DNA of 64,000 nucleotides from Streptomyces cyanogenus (GCF_017526105.1 NZ_CP071839.1:5843001-5907000), one strand, 5' to 3'. Positions 8,240 through 18,127 are shown, numbered from the stretch's first letter. The notes: a model not told the origin generated them from the sequence alone. Program-made: numbers and translations.

Positions 8240-9157
8240 ATGGCCGGTCCAGCGTTCCGCGCCGCCGCCGTCCGGGTGCGCGTCCCCGCCACCAGCGCCA
8301 ATCTCGGTCCGGGCTTCGACGCCCTGGGCCTCGGGCTGGGGCTCTACGACGACGTGGTCGTCCGGGTGGCCGACTCCGGGCTGCATATCGACATCGCGGG
8401 TGAGGGCAGCGAGACCCTGCCGCGGGACGAGAGTCACCTTCTCGTCCGTTCCCTGCGCACCGCCTTCGATCTGCTGGGCGGACAGCCCCGCGGCCTGGAG
8501 ATCGTGTGCGCCAACCGCATCCCGCACGGCCGGGGCCTCGGTTCCTCCTCAGCCGCCATCTGCGCCGGCATCGTGGCCGCCCGCGCGGTGACGATAGGCG
8601 GCGAGGCCCGTCTGGACGACGCCGCGCTGCTGGAGCTGGCCACCGAGATCGAGGGCCACCCGGACAACGTGGCCGCCTGTCTGCTCGGCGGCTTCACCCT
8701 GTCCTGGATGGAGGGCGGCACCGCCCGGGCCATCAGGATGGACCCGCACGATTCCATCGTTCCGGTGGTTTTCGTGCCCGGAAAGCCGGTCCTGACCGAG
8801 ACCGCGCGCGGCCTGCTCCCGCGCACCGTGCCGCACGTCGACGCCGCCGCCAACGCGGGCCGCGCCGCCCTGCTCGTCGAGGCCCTGACCAGGCGCCCCG
8901 AGCTGCTGCTGCCCGCCACCGAGGACCGCCTCCACCAGGAGTACCGCGCCCCGGCCATGCCGGAGAGCGCCGCGCTGGTGGAACGGCTGCGGGCCGACGG
9001 CATCCCGGCCGTGATCTCGGGCGCCGGGCCCACCGTCATGGCCCTCGCCGACGCCGACAGCGCCGACAAGGTGTCCCACCTCGCGGGTGAGGGCTGGGCC
9101 GCCAACCGGCTCGACCTGGATGTCCAGGGAGCGAGCGTGCTGCCGCTTGCGACCTGA
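8240..9157 (+). CDS. thrB: Homoserine kinase
   Basis: GHMP-family kinase (305 aa) phosphorylating homoserine, the step between Hom and ThrC. The N-terminus has VPATSANLGPGFDALG, and the ATP-binding GHMP motif is GRGLGSSSAA at ~residues 93-102. The C-terminus has the family loop ISGAGPTVMA. The ATG at 8240 has AAGGAGAG 12 nt upstream. The preceding gap (7961-8239) contains a 7-bp inverted repeat TTCTGTG/CACAGAA at 8024-8050 with a 13-nt spacer, followed by TAGGCT, a possible -10 hexamer, so independent transcription or repression of thrB is plausible. It is the last gene of the threonine set; rho follows 404 nt later. Confidence 0.96.
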   Translation: MAGPAFRAAAVRVRVPATSANLGPGFDALGLGLGLYDDVVVRVADSGLHIDIAGEGSETLPRDESHLLVRSLRTAFDLLGGQPRGLEIVCANRIPHGRGLGSSSAAICAGIVAARAVTIGGEARLDDAALLELATEIEGHPDNVAACLLGGFTLSWMEGGTARAIRMDPHDSIVPVVFVPGKPVLTETARGLLPRTVPHVDAAANAGRAALLVEALTRRPELLLPATEDRLHQEYRAPAMPESAALVERLRADGIPAVISGAGPTVMALADADSADKVSHLAGEGWAANRLDLDVQGASVLPLAT

Positions 9158-9561
9158 CACACGGTTGCCGGATTTGGAGAGGGGGAATGTTTGTTGGATC
9201 CGGTAGTGTTAATCTCAAGTCTGCACCCGACCCCACCATGGCGAGGTGCCTCGTGTCCCCGTCCGGGACAGACATTCTTCCGGGAGCCTCCCGCGCCACT
9301 CCGTGTTCCTTGCGCCGTACCTGGGCAGTACGTCGTATGCGGGCATTGAGCGGGCCGCCGGGCACGCCTCGGAGTCGGTGCTACCACGCCACGTGACACT
9401 GGGTGCCACGGCTCGCGGAAGCACCGATCACCGCACATTTCCTCCGCCGCTTTGGCGGACCACCGCCCCGGCACGGTTCACAGAAGACAGGACCGTAGCC
9501 GGACAGCACAACCGGTCGCCGAGCCAGACAGGCCGACGTCCGCTCCAGGGAAGGACCCTTC
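9158..9561 (+). promoter_or_regulatory. Long leader region of rho
   Basis: 404 nt without a convincing gene. A TAGTGT at 9203-9208 is a plausible -10 hexamer near the start, implying an untranslated leader of about 340 nt. Short hairpins are visible (GTCCC/GGGAC near 9255-9270; CCGCC/GGCGG near 9440-9460). A 69-codon frame from 9187 looks non-coding. Rho autoregulates through its leader in other bacteria; here that is inference only. Confidence 0.4.
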
Positions 9562-11556
9562 GTGAGCGACACCACCGATCTGATGGGCGCACGTGTCGAG
9601 GAGACCGCTGCCGCGCCCGCCACGGACGCCTCCGCGCCTGCCACCGGTGCCGGCTCCCGGCGGCGCCGCGGTACCGGCCTTGAGGGCATGGTGCTGGCCG
9701 AGCTGCAGCAGGTTGCCTCGGGCCTCGGGATCAGGGGCACCGCGCGGATGCGCAAGAGCCAGCTGATCGAGGTCATCAAGGAGGCGCAGGCCGCCGGGGG
9801 AGCCCCCGCCGCCAAGGCTGACGCCGCCACCGAGACCAAGCCGAAGCGCCGGGCCACCTCCAAGGCCCGCACCGGCGAGTCCGCCGAGAGCGGCGCGGGC
9901 ACGGCGAAGAAGGCGGAGGCCAAGACCGAGGCGCCCGCCGAGAAGGCCGTGGCCCAGCAGCAGATCGAGATCCCCGGCCAGCCGGCCTCCGACGACGCCC
10001 CGAGCGAGCGCCGTCGCCGCCGTGCCACCGCGGAGGCGGGCAGCCCGGCCCAGGGCGGCGCCGAGACCGTCGCCACCGAGGCCAAGAGCGAGCCCAAGGC
10101 CGAGGCGCCCGCGCAGCAGCAGGGCGAGGCCAGGGGCGACGCCGGTGACGGCGAGGGCCGTGGCCGCCGGGACCGCCGTGAGCGCGGCCGGGACCGTGAC
10201 CGCCGCAACAAGGGCGACGACCAGCAGGGCCAGGGCGGCGGCCGCCAGGACCGGCAGCAGCAGGGCCAGCAGCAGGGCGGCGGCCGTCAGGACCGCAACA
10301 CCGGCCCCCAGGACGACGACGACTTCGAGGGCGGCCGCCGTGGCCGCCGCGGCCGCTACCGCGACCGCCGGGGCCGCCGGGGCCGTGACGACATCGCCGA
10401 GCCGCAGCTCGCCGAGGACGACGTCCTGATCCCCGTCGCGGGCATCCTGGACATCCTCGACAACTACGCCTTCATCCGGACCTCCGGCTACCTGCCCGGC
10501 CCGAACGACGTGTACGTCTCCCTCGCCCAGGTCCGCAAGAACGGCCTGCGCAAGGGTGACCACGTCACCGGTGCCGTCCGGCAGCCGAAGGAGGGCGAGC
10601 GCCGCGAGAAGTTCAACGCGCTGGTCCGCCTGGACTCCGTCAACGGCATGGCGCCCGAACACGGCCGCGGCCGCCCGGAGTTCAACAAGCTGACCCCGCT
10701 CTACCCGCAGGACCGGCTCCGTCTGGAGACCGACCCGGGCGTGCTGACCACCCGCATCATCGACCTGGTCTCGCCCATCGGCAAGGGCCAGCGCGGTCTG
10801 ATCGTGGCCCCGCCGAAGACCGGCAAGACCATGATCATGCAGGCGATCGCCAACGCGATCACGCACAACAACCCCGAGTGCCACCTGATGGTCGTCCTCG
10901 TCGACGAGCGTCCGGAAGAGGTCACCGACATGCAGCGGTCGGTCAAGGGCGAGGTCATCTCCTCGACCTTCGACCGCCCGGCCGAGGACCACACCACCGT
11001 CGCCGAGCTGGCCATCGAGCGGGCCAAGCGACTGGTGGAGCTGGGCCACGACGTGGTCGTGCTGCTCGACTCGATCACGCGTCTGGGCCGCGCCTACAAC
11101 CTGGCGGCGCCCGCCTCCGGCCGCATCCTGTCCGGTGGTGTCGACTCGACCGCGCTCTACCCGCCGAAGCGGTTCTTCGGCGCGGCGCGCAACATCGAGG
11201 ACGGCGGCTCGCTGACCATCCTCGCCACCGCCCTGGTGGACACCGGGTCCCGCATGGACGAGGTGATCTTCGAGGAGTTCAAGGGCACCGGCAACATGGA
11301 GCTCAAGCTCGACCGGAAGCTCGCCGACAAGCGCATCTTCCCGGCGGTGGACGTCGACGCGTCCGGTACCCGCAAGGAGGAGATCCTGCTCGGTGCCGAG
11401 GAGCTGGGCATCGTCTGGAAGCTCCGCCGTGTCCTGCACGCGCTGGACCAGCAGCAGGCGATCGAGCTGCTTCTCGACAAGATGAAGCAGACCAAGTCGA
11501 ACGTCGAGTTCCTGATGCAGATCCAGAAGACGACGCCGACGCCGGGCAACGACTGA
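9562..11556 (+). CDS. rho: Transcription termination factor Rho, long actinobacterial form
   Basis: Hexameric RNA-dependent ATPase that releases RNA polymerase from transcripts. At 664 residues it is about 245 longer than the E. coli protein. Order: Rho_N helical domain (~residues 30-75, LAELQQVASGLGIRG), a long disordered Arg/Gly/Gln/Asp-rich insertion (~80-280), an OB-fold RNA-binding domain (~285-360, YAFIRTSGYLPGPNDVYVS), then the ATPase with Walker A APPKTGKT (~residue 415) and Walker B VVVLLDSITR. High-GC Gram-positives commonly carry such an insertion, which extends RNA binding. The GTG at 9562 follows AGGGAAGGA. Its own hairpin terminator follows. Confidence 0.97.
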   Translation: MSDTTDLMGARVEETAAAPATDASAPATGAGSRRRRGTGLEGMVLAELQQVASGLGIRGTARMRKSQLIEVIKEAQAAGGAPAAKADAATETKPKRRATSKARTGESAESGAGTAKKAEAKTEAPAEKAVAQQQIEIPGQPASDDAPSERRRRRATAEAGSPAQGGAETVATEAKSEPKAEAPAQQQGEARGDAGDGEGRGRRDRRERGRDRDRRNKGDDQQGQGGGRQDRQQQGQQQGGGRQDRNTGPQDDDDFEGGRRGRRGRYRDRRGRRGRDDIAEPQLAEDDVLIPVAGILDILDNYAFIRTSGYLPGPNDVYVSLAQVRKNGLRKGDHVTGAVRQPKEGERREKFNALVRLDSVNGMAPEHGRGRPEFNKLTPLYPQDRLRLETDPGVLTTRIIDLVSPIGKGQRGLIVAPPKTGKTMIMQAIANAITHNNPECHLMVVLVDERPEEVTDMQRSVKGEVISSTFDRPAEDHTTVAELAIERAKRLVELGHDVVVLLDSITRLGRAYNLAAPASGRILSGGVDSTALYPPKRFFGAARNIEDGGSLTILATALVDTGSRMDEVIFEEFKGTGNMELKLDRKLADKRIFPAVDVDASGTRKEEILLGAEELGIVWKLRRVLHALDQQQAIELLLDKMKQTKSNVEFLMQIQKTTPTPGND

Positions 11557-11592
11557 CCTGCCCGCGCACGCCGTAGGCAGCACGCCGTAGGC

Positions 11593-11623
11593 AAGGGCCG
11601 CTCCCACACCGGGGGCGGCCCTT
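11593..11623 (+). terminator. Terminator of rho
   Basis: Stem AAGGGCCGC/GCGGCCCTT (9 bp) with a C/G-rich top, 36 nt after the rho stop. No T-run. A direct repeat (CACGCCGTAGGCA, two copies) precedes it. Confidence 0.75.
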
Positions 11624-11740
11624 CGCGCTGTCCGCCTCCGGTGAGCGGACTCGCGTAGGTGAAGCGGCCGGTCGCCGGAGCCGCGAACGCCGTGACGACC
11701 GCACCGGAGCCGGTCACCGAGCCGTCGGCAGGCTTCTTCG

Positions 11741-12140
11741 CTGTGCGGACAACTCTGCGCGGGCGCCGGCCGGTACGCCACCGTCTGCGACACCGACCCG
11801 CGCAAGGCGGCCATCGACAACCTGTTCGCCGCCGGCAACAACGGTTACACCGACGCGGTGAGCGCTCCGGCCTGCGTGCCCTCCGCGATCGCGGTCGGCT
11901 CCACCACCGACGACGACCAGCTGTCCGCGTTCACCAACCGCGGCCCGCTGCCGGACCTCCTCGCCCCCGGCACCAGCATCATCTCCTCGGTGCCCGGCGG
12001 CGGTTGCGCCTCCGAGAGCGGTACATCCATGTCCGCACCGCACGTGGCAGGCTCCCTCGCCATCCTGCGGCAGGCCTTCCCCAACGAGAGCCTCGCGAAC
12101 CTGGAGTCGCGGCTGAAGAAGAGCGGGAAGACCATCAGAG
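11741..12140 (+). pseudogene. Remnant of an S8 (subtilisin-like) serine protease
   Basis: The frame beginning near 11744 encodes the C-terminal catalytic part of a secreted subtilase: TDPRKAAIDNL, then AAGNNGYTDAVSAPACV, and the catalytic serine box SGTSMSAPHVAGS (~12020-12057). The Asp and His catalytic motifs and the signal peptide are absent. The segment between DNL and AAGNNGY is shorter than in intact relatives, which have an extra strand there. The frame runs out at 12140, where similarity passes to another gene's remains in a different frame. No start or ribosome site is apparent. Decayed gene. Confidence 0.75.
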
Positions 12141-12768
12141 GACCCCGCCGTCGCCGACCCCGAGGCGACCATCGGCGGTGACACCAAGGCCGGCCTCGTG
12201 CGCGTCGTCCACGGCGGCGGCAAGGGCACGGCCGAGCTGAACCAGGACCTCACCACGGTGCCCACGCGGACGGCTGCACCGACCTGGTCGTCGGCACCTC
12301 CCGCGAGGACGCCGGCACCGTGGGCGTGATCTACGGAGCCTCCGGCGTCCTCGGTTCCGGCAAGGCGGCACTCCACCTCGAACAGGGCACGGGCACGGAG
12401 GCCGTCCTCGCCGCGGCCTCCGCATCCGGGGACCGCATGGGGGCCGCCCTCGCCGCCGGCCTCACGCTCGACACCACCCCGGGTGCCACCGACCGGTGGG
12501 TGGAGGCCGGCGACGGCTCCGGCATGCCCGGCACCCCGACCGCCGGGCAGAGCGCGGGCAGCAGCCTGTACGGCACGCAGTACGACCTCTACGTCGGCAT
12601 GCCCAACGGACCGGGCGTCTACGGCTCCCTGTACTCGACGCCGTGGGCGAACGTGACCGGAGGCACCGTGCAGCCGGTCACCACCTACGCACCGGGCACG
12701 GGTGGCCTCCCGGCCGCCGGACTCCGGTTCGGCCCGCTGAACGACGGCTCGGCGGACCCGCGGACCCG
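12141..12768 (+). pseudogene. Remnant of an FG-GAP / integrin-alpha-like repeat protein
   Basis: Two frames carry pieces of the same protein type. 12141-12262 reads DPEATIGGDTKAGLVRVV and GGGKGTAELNQD. After a short deletion and frameshift, 12269-12768 reads DLVVGTSREDAGTVGVIYG, then ASGDRMGAALAAG and LYVGMPNGPGVYGS. The spacing of G-x-V-x-V-I-Y-G and GDRMGAALA is typical of FG-GAP beta-propeller blades in exported Streptomyces proteins. It lacks an N-terminus and the usual seven blades. Two hairpins follow, probably its original terminators. Confidence 0.7.
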
Positions 12769-12829
12769 AGATCTTTGCCACAGGGATCTCGGTGGCCACC
12801 GGCTCCCGGGCGTACCGGCCCGGGAGCCG
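12766..12829 (+). terminator. Two consecutive hairpins ending the pseudogene region
   Basis: First: CCGAGATC/GATCTCGG (8 bp, 12766-12792). Second: 12-bp stem 12800-12811 / 12818-12829 (CGGCTCCCGGGC/GCCCGGGAGCCG) with a 6-nt loop. The second is a strong terminator and probably now insulates the LCP gene. Confidence 0.7.
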
Positions 12830-12869
12830 AATCCGCAGGTGAGCGCTGTCCCGGCAGATCAAGTGACTA

Positions 12870-12908
12870 CGCACAGTGCCCATCGCCGTACACGAGGGGC
12901 ACTGTGCG
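12870..12908. promoter_or_regulatory. Perfect 12-bp inverted repeat upstream of the LCP gene
   Basis: CGCACAGTGCCC (12870-12881) and GGGCACTGTGCG (12897-12908) are perfect arms around a 15-nt spacer, 117 nt before the GTG of the next gene. It could be a third terminator hairpin or an operator. No T-run follows. Confidence 0.45.
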
Positions 12909-13025
12909 TTGTGCAACCCTTTTCCGAGTTTCTCCGTCTGACCGTGCGGAGCGACGATGGAGCGGTGACGACCGCGCCCGACCCTGACCGCAGGGGGTAA
13001 CAGACCGCCGAGACCTAGGAGCGAT

Positions 13026-14156
13026 GTGGCCGCCGAGAGCACTCAGCCCGCCATAACCGAGCCGGGCGCGACCCCGCGCCACCGGGGCAGGGGGCGCCGC
13101 CGCAAGGCCCCCAGCACCGGTCGCAAGGCGCTGCGCGCCACGGTCTGGACGGCCGCGGGCGTGGTCCTCCTGGGCGGCGCCGGCGCCGGGTACGTCTACT
13201 TCAAGCTCAACGGCAACCTGCACAGCGTCGACATCAACCAGGCGCTCGGCAGCGACCGGCCCACGAAGATCGACAACGGCTCGGAGAACATCCTGGTCCT
13301 CGGCTCGGACACCCGCTCCGGCAAGAACAAGAAGCTCGGCGGCGGCACGGACGACGGCAGCGCCCGCTCGGACACCGCGATGATCGTCCACGTCTACGAG
13401 GGCCACAAGAAGGCCAGCGTGGTCTCCATCCCCCGGGACACCCTCGTCGACCGCCCCCGGTGCACCGACACCAAGGGCACCTCCCACCCCGCCGCGTCCG
13501 GCGTGATGTTCAACGAGGCGTACTCCACCGGTGGCGCGGCCTGCGCGGTGAAGACGGTGGAGTCCATCACCGGTATCCGCATGGACCACTACCTGGAGGT
13601 CGACTTCGAGGGCTTCCAGAAGCTCATCGACGACCTCGGCGGGGTCGAGGTCACCACCACCAGGAACATCCGGGACCCGCAGAGCCACCTGGACCTCAAG
13701 GCCGGCACCCACACCCTGAACGGCGAGCAGGCCCTGGGCCTGGTCCGCACCCGGCACGGCGTGGGCGACGGCTCCGACCTCGGCCGCATCCAGCTCCAGC
13801 AGGCCTTCATCAAGGCCCTGATCGACCAGGTCAAGCACGTCGGCGTCTTCACGAACCCCAAGAAGCTGTACGACCTCGCCGACACCGCCACCAAGGCCGT
13901 CACCACCGACTCCGACCTCGGCTCGGTCAACTCCCTGATCGACTTCGCCGACGGCCTCAAGGGCATCAGCTCGGCCCACATGAAGATGGTCACGATGCCC
14001 GTCCAGTACGACCCGGCCAACCCCAACCGCGTCCTGCTGGCCAAGACCAAGGCGCAGCTGGTCTGGAACGCCCTGAAGAACGACAAGCCGATCCCGGCGT
14101 CGGCCACGAAGGGAACGGCCACCGGCGAGGCCAAGGGCGTGGTGAGCGCCCCCTGA
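13026..14156 (+). CDS. LytR-CpsA-Psr (LCP) family cell-wall ligase
   Basis: 376 residues: a short Arg/Pro-rich cytoplasmic start, one membrane anchor (~residues 37-58, ATVWTAAGVVLLGGAGAGYV), then an extracellular LCP domain. Conserved features are ENILVLGSDTR, SDTAMIVHV, the arginine/aspartate pair in VVSIPRDTLV, and LVRTRHGVGDGSDLGRIQLQQ. LCP enzymes move undecaprenyl-linked teichoic acids or capsular glycopolymers onto peptidoglycan. The last ~20 residues are Ala/Thr/Gly-rich. The GTG at 13026 has a clear AGGAG; an overlapping ATG at 13024 is out of frame. The WecA-like gene at 19.5 kb could supply a related precursor. Confidence 0.92.
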   Translation: MAAESTQPAITEPGATPRHRGRGRRRKAPSTGRKALRATVWTAAGVVLLGGAGAGYVYFKLNGNLHSVDINQALGSDRPTKIDNGSENILVLGSDTRSGKNKKLGGGTDDGSARSDTAMIVHVYEGHKKASVVSIPRDTLVDRPRCTDTKGTSHPAASGVMFNEAYSTGGAACAVKTVESITGIRMDHYLEVDFEGFQKLIDDLGGVEVTTTRNIRDPQSHLDLKAGTHTLNGEQALGLVRTRHGVGDGSDLGRIQLQQAFIKALIDQVKHVGVFTNPKKLYDLADTATKAVTTDSDLGSVNSLIDFADGLKGISSAHMKMVTMPVQYDPANPNRVLLAKTKAQLVWNALKNDKPIPASATKGTATGEAKGVVSAP

Positions 14157-14375
14157 GGGACGCGGGGAACGGCGCGGGAATCCACGGCGCACCCGCACCC
14201 GCCGACGGGGATCAAGCGGCACCCCCGCCGGCGAACCCCCGAGCCGGAATAGAACAGCCGCACCCCCGGTTTGGGAGGATGGCACCAGTCCTGGCAGACT
14301 GGTACGTCGGCTCCGGTTCACGCTCCCGCACCCCGCGGCGGCGACCCGGCGCCCTCCCGAAACCTAGGAGACACC

Positions 14376-14600
14376 TTGAAGCGCGACATCCACCCCGAGT
14401 ACGTCGAGACGCAGGTCAGCTGCACCTGCGGTGCGTCGTTCACCACCCGTAGCACCATCGAGTCCGGCACCATCCGGGCCGAGGTCTGCTCCGAGTGCCA
14501 CCCGTTCTACACGGGCAAGCAGAAGATCCTCGACACCGGTGGCCGTGTGGCCCGCTTCGAGGCCCGCTTCGGCAAGGCTGCCGCCGGCTCCAAGAAGTAG
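14376..14600 (+). CDS. rpmE: 50S ribosomal protein bL31, zinc-binding form
   Basis: 74 residues from a TTG start 5 nt after AGGAGAC. Four cysteines (C16, C18, C38, C41) form the zinc site of C+ type L31, seen in SCTCGASF and CSECHPFYTGKQK. Streptomyces usually also has a Zur-controlled cysteine-free paralogue, which is not in this window. A T-run terminator follows immediately, so rpmE is probably a separate short transcript from a promoter in the 219-nt gap upstream. Confidence 0.96.
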   Translation: MKRDIHPEYVETQVSCTCGASFTTRSTIESGTIRAEVCSECHPFYTGKQKILDTGGRVARFEARFGKAAAGSKK

Positions 14601-14612
14601 CGAGCCCCATTC

Positions 14613-14664
14613 CGCCGGTCCGCGGTCACGCCCTCGCGGGGGTGTGCCCGGGACCGGCGTTTTT
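14613..14664 (+). terminator. Intrinsic terminator after rpmE
   Basis: CGCCGGTCC (14613-14621) pairs with GGACCGGCG (14651-14659), followed directly by TTTTT. One of the few textbook terminators with a U-tract in the window. Confidence 0.85.
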
Positions 14665-14705
14665 GGTCGCCCGCCCTTCCCCTCACCGCAGTACAGGAGC
14701 CCAAG

Positions 14706-15773
<1,068 letters not shown>

Positions 15774-15808
15774 CACCCGTACGCACGAGTACGACACGGA
15801 GGACTCGC

Positions 15809-16654
15809 GTGAACCTGCTGCTCGCGGAGGTGGCCCAGGCCACCCAGCGGCTGGCCGACGCCGGCGTGCCCTCGCCGCGCACCGACGCGGAGGAGCTGGC
15901 CGCGTTCGTGCACGGTGTGAAGCGCGGCGAACTGCACTCCGTGAAGGACGCCGACTTCGACGCCCGCTACTGGGAGGTCATCGCCCGGCGCGAGCAGCGC
16001 GAGCCGCTGCAGCACATCACCGGGCGCGCCTACTTCCGGTACCTGGAACTCCAGGTCGGTCCGGGGGTGTTCGTGCCCCGGCCGGAGACCGAGTCGGTGG
16101 TCGGCTGGGCCATAGACGCCGTGCGCGCCATGGACGTGGTCGAGCCGTGCATCGTCGACCTGTGCACCGGCTCCGGTGCCATCGCGCTCGCCCTCGCCCA
16201 GGAGGTCCCGCGCTCGCGCGTGCACGCCGTGGAGCTGTCCGAGGACGCCCTGGTGTGGACCCGGAAGAACGTGGCCGGCTCCCGTGTCGACCTGCGGCAG
16301 GGCGACGCGCTGACCGCCTTCCCCGACCTGGACGGCCAGGTCGACCTGGTCATCTCCAACCCGCCGTACATCCCGCTGACCGAGTGGGAGTACGTCGCCC
16401 CCGAGGCCCGCGACTACGACCCGGAGCTGGCGCTCTTCTCCGGCGAGGACGGCCTCGACCTGATCCGGGGCATCGAGCGCACCGCGCACCGGCTGCTGCG
16501 TCCCGGCGGCGTCGTCGTGATCGAGCACGCCGACACCCAGGGCGGCCAGGTGCCGTGGATCTTCACCGAGGAGCGGGGCTGGGCGGACGCGGCCGATCAC
16601 CCCGACCTCAACAACCGCCCGCGGTTCGCCACCGCCCGCAAGGCGCTGCCGTGA
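15809..16654 (+). CDS. prmC: Release factor glutamine methyltransferase
   Basis: SAM-dependent enzyme that N5-methylates the GGQ glutamine of release factors. In 281 residues there is an N-terminal helical recognition domain, a SAM-binding loop VDLCTGSGAIALALA (~residues 112-126) and the catalytic NPPY motif (~184-187). The GTG at 15809 has ACGGAGG upstream and gives the standard length; the frame stays open further upstream over prfA but is not conserved-looking there. The order prfA-prmC-sua5 is a conserved translation-quality block. Confidence 0.96.
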   Translation: MNLLLAEVAQATQRLADAGVPSPRTDAEELAAFVHGVKRGELHSVKDADFDARYWEVIARREQREPLQHITGRAYFRYLELQVGPGVFVPRPETESVVGWAIDAVRAMDVVEPCIVDLCTGSGAIALALAQEVPRSRVHAVELSEDALVWTRKNVAGSRVDLRQGDALTAFPDLDGQVDLVISNPPYIPLTEWEYVAPEARDYDPELALFSGEDGLDLIRGIERTAHRLLRPGGVVVIEHADTQGGQVPWIFTEERGWADAADHPDLNNRPRFATARKALP

Positions 16655-16706
16655 GCACCCCCCAGTTCTCAACCCCGCAGTACGTGTACGAGGAGGCCAG
16701 CTAGAC

Positions 16707-17354
16707 ATGGCACGGCGATACGACACCAACGACGCGACCGACCGCGTGACGGGTCTGCGCGAGGCCGCGTCCGCCGTCCGCCGGGGCGAGCTGGTGGTGC
16801 TGCCGACCGACACGGTGTACGGCATCGGCGCCGACGCGTTCTCCTCCGAGGCCGTCGCCGACCTGCTGGCCGCCAAGGGCCGGGGCCGCAACATGCCCAC
16901 CCCCGTCCTCATCGGCTCCCCGAACACCCTGCACGGCCTGGTCACGGACTTCTCCGAGCTGGCCTGGGAGCTGGTCGACGCGTTCTGGCCGGGTGCCCTG
17001 ACGATCGTCGCCAAGCACCAGCCGTCCCTCCAGTGGGACCTCGGTGACACCCGGGGCACGGTCGCCGTGCGCATGCCGCTGCACCCGGTCGCCATCGAGC
17101 TGCTCACCGAGGTCGGCCCGATGGCCGTCTCCTCGGCGAACCTCACCGGCCACCCCGCGCCGGAGAACTGCGACGCCGCCCAGGAGATGCTCGGCGACTC
17201 CGTCTCCGTCTACCTCGACGGCGGCCCCACCCCGGGCAACGTGCCGTCGTCCATCGTGGACGTCTCGCGCCAGGTGCCGGTGCTGCTGCGCGCCGGCGCG
17301 CTCTCCGCGGAGGAGCTGCGCAAGGTCGTACCCGACCTTGAGGTGGCGAATTGA
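16707..17354 (+). CDS. L-threonylcarbamoyladenylate synthase (Sua5/YciO/YrdC family)
   Basis: Makes threonylcarbamoyl-AMP from threonine, bicarbonate and ATP, the first step of t6A formation at position 37 of ANN-decoding tRNAs. The 215 residues carry the YrdC fold: LPTDTVYGIG near the N-terminus, the nucleotide-binding KGRGRNMPTPVLIGS, TRGTVAVRMP, and SSANLTGHPAP. It is the short form without the extra Sua5 C-terminal domain. The ATG at 16707 lies 52 nt after prmC with GAGGAGG just upstream. The next gene overlaps its stop codon. Confidence 0.93.
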   Translation: MARRYDTNDATDRVTGLREAASAVRRGELVVLPTDTVYGIGADAFSSEAVADLLAAKGRGRNMPTPVLIGSPNTLHGLVTDFSELAWELVDAFWPGALTIVAKHQPSLQWDLGDTRGTVAVRMPLHPVAIELLTEVGPMAVSSANLTGHPAPENCDAAQEMLGDSVSVYLDGGPTPGNVPSSIVDVSRQVPVLLRAGALSAEELRKVVPDLEVAN

Positions 17355-18028
17355 CGGCCCCTGAAGCGGGGCGTGGCATAGGCGGCGGGGATTACGGCGC
17401 GGAGGAGACGACGACGTTCGGGTTCCCCCGCGACACCTTCCGCATCCTCCACGTCAGCACCGGCAACGTGTGCCGCTCGCCCATCACCGAGCGGCTGACC
17501 CGCCACTTCGTCGCGGAGCGGCTCGGCGTGCTCGGCGGCGGGCTGATCGTGGAGAGCGCCGGCACCTGGGGGCACGAGGGCGCGCCCATGGAGTCCCACG
17601 CGGAGACCGTGCTGGCCGAGTTCGGCGCGGACGCCTCCGGCTTCGTCGGCCGGGAGCTGCTGGACGAGCACGTGATCAGGGCCGACCTGGTGCTGACCGC
17701 CACCCGCGACCACCGTGCCCAGGTCATCTCCATGGGCCATTCGGCGGGGTTGCGCACCTTCACCCTGAAGGAGTTCACCCGGCTGGTCCGGGCGATAGAT
17801 CCGGCCACCCTGCCGCCGCTGGAGGACGGCGTGGTCATGCGCGCCCGGGCGCTGGTGCGGGCGGCGGCGGCCCTGCGCGGCTGGCTGCTGGCCCCGACCG
17901 CCGAGGCGGACGAGGTGTACGACCCCTACGGCGCCCCGCTGACCTTCTTCCGCTCGATCGGCGACGAGATAAGGGACGCGCTGGATCCGGTGGTGACGGC
18001 ACTGACGGGCGTCCCGGCGCGCGCCTGA
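17351..18028 (+). CDS. Low-molecular-weight protein-tyrosine-phosphatase-like protein lacking the nucleophilic Cys
   Basis: The fold is that of LMW tyrosine phosphatases and thioredoxin-type arsenate reductases, with the phosphate loop near residue 34. Instead of C-x-G-N-x-C-R-S the loop is STGNVCRSP, so the first position, the phospho-cysteine nucleophile in active enzymes, is serine (codon AGC, ~17456). The general-acid aspartate is present in EVYDPYG. The 225-residue length exceeds the usual ~150, with a ~30-residue N-terminal lead and a helical insertion. TTG 17351 is the only start in frame, since a stop lies just before it, and it overlaps the upstream stop, implying coupling. Probably a phosphopeptide-binding or otherwise altered protein; catalytic activity is doubtful. 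Confidence 0.85.
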   Translation: MTAPEAGRGIGGGDYGAEETTTFGFPRDTFRILHVSTGNVCRSPITERLTRHFVAERLGVLGGGLIVESAGTWGHEGAPMESHAETVLAEFGADASGFVGRELLDEHVIRADLVLTATRDHRAQVISMGHSAGLRTFTLKEFTRLVRAIDPATLPPLEDGVVMRARALVRAAAALRGWLLAPTAEADEVYDPYGAPLTFFRSIGDEIRDALDPVVTALTGVPARA

Positions 18029-18127
18029 CGCGCACCCGAGCGGACACCGGCGGACACGACGGCCGCGCGTGCGCCGTACCCCGGGCCTACATTGGATACG
18101 TCACCGTCGACCGCCCGGGAGCCCGCC

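Noticed and set aside
18029..18127. Glycine riboswitch before glyA
   Set aside because: The 99-nt gap is too short and lacks the conserved glycine aptamer elements.
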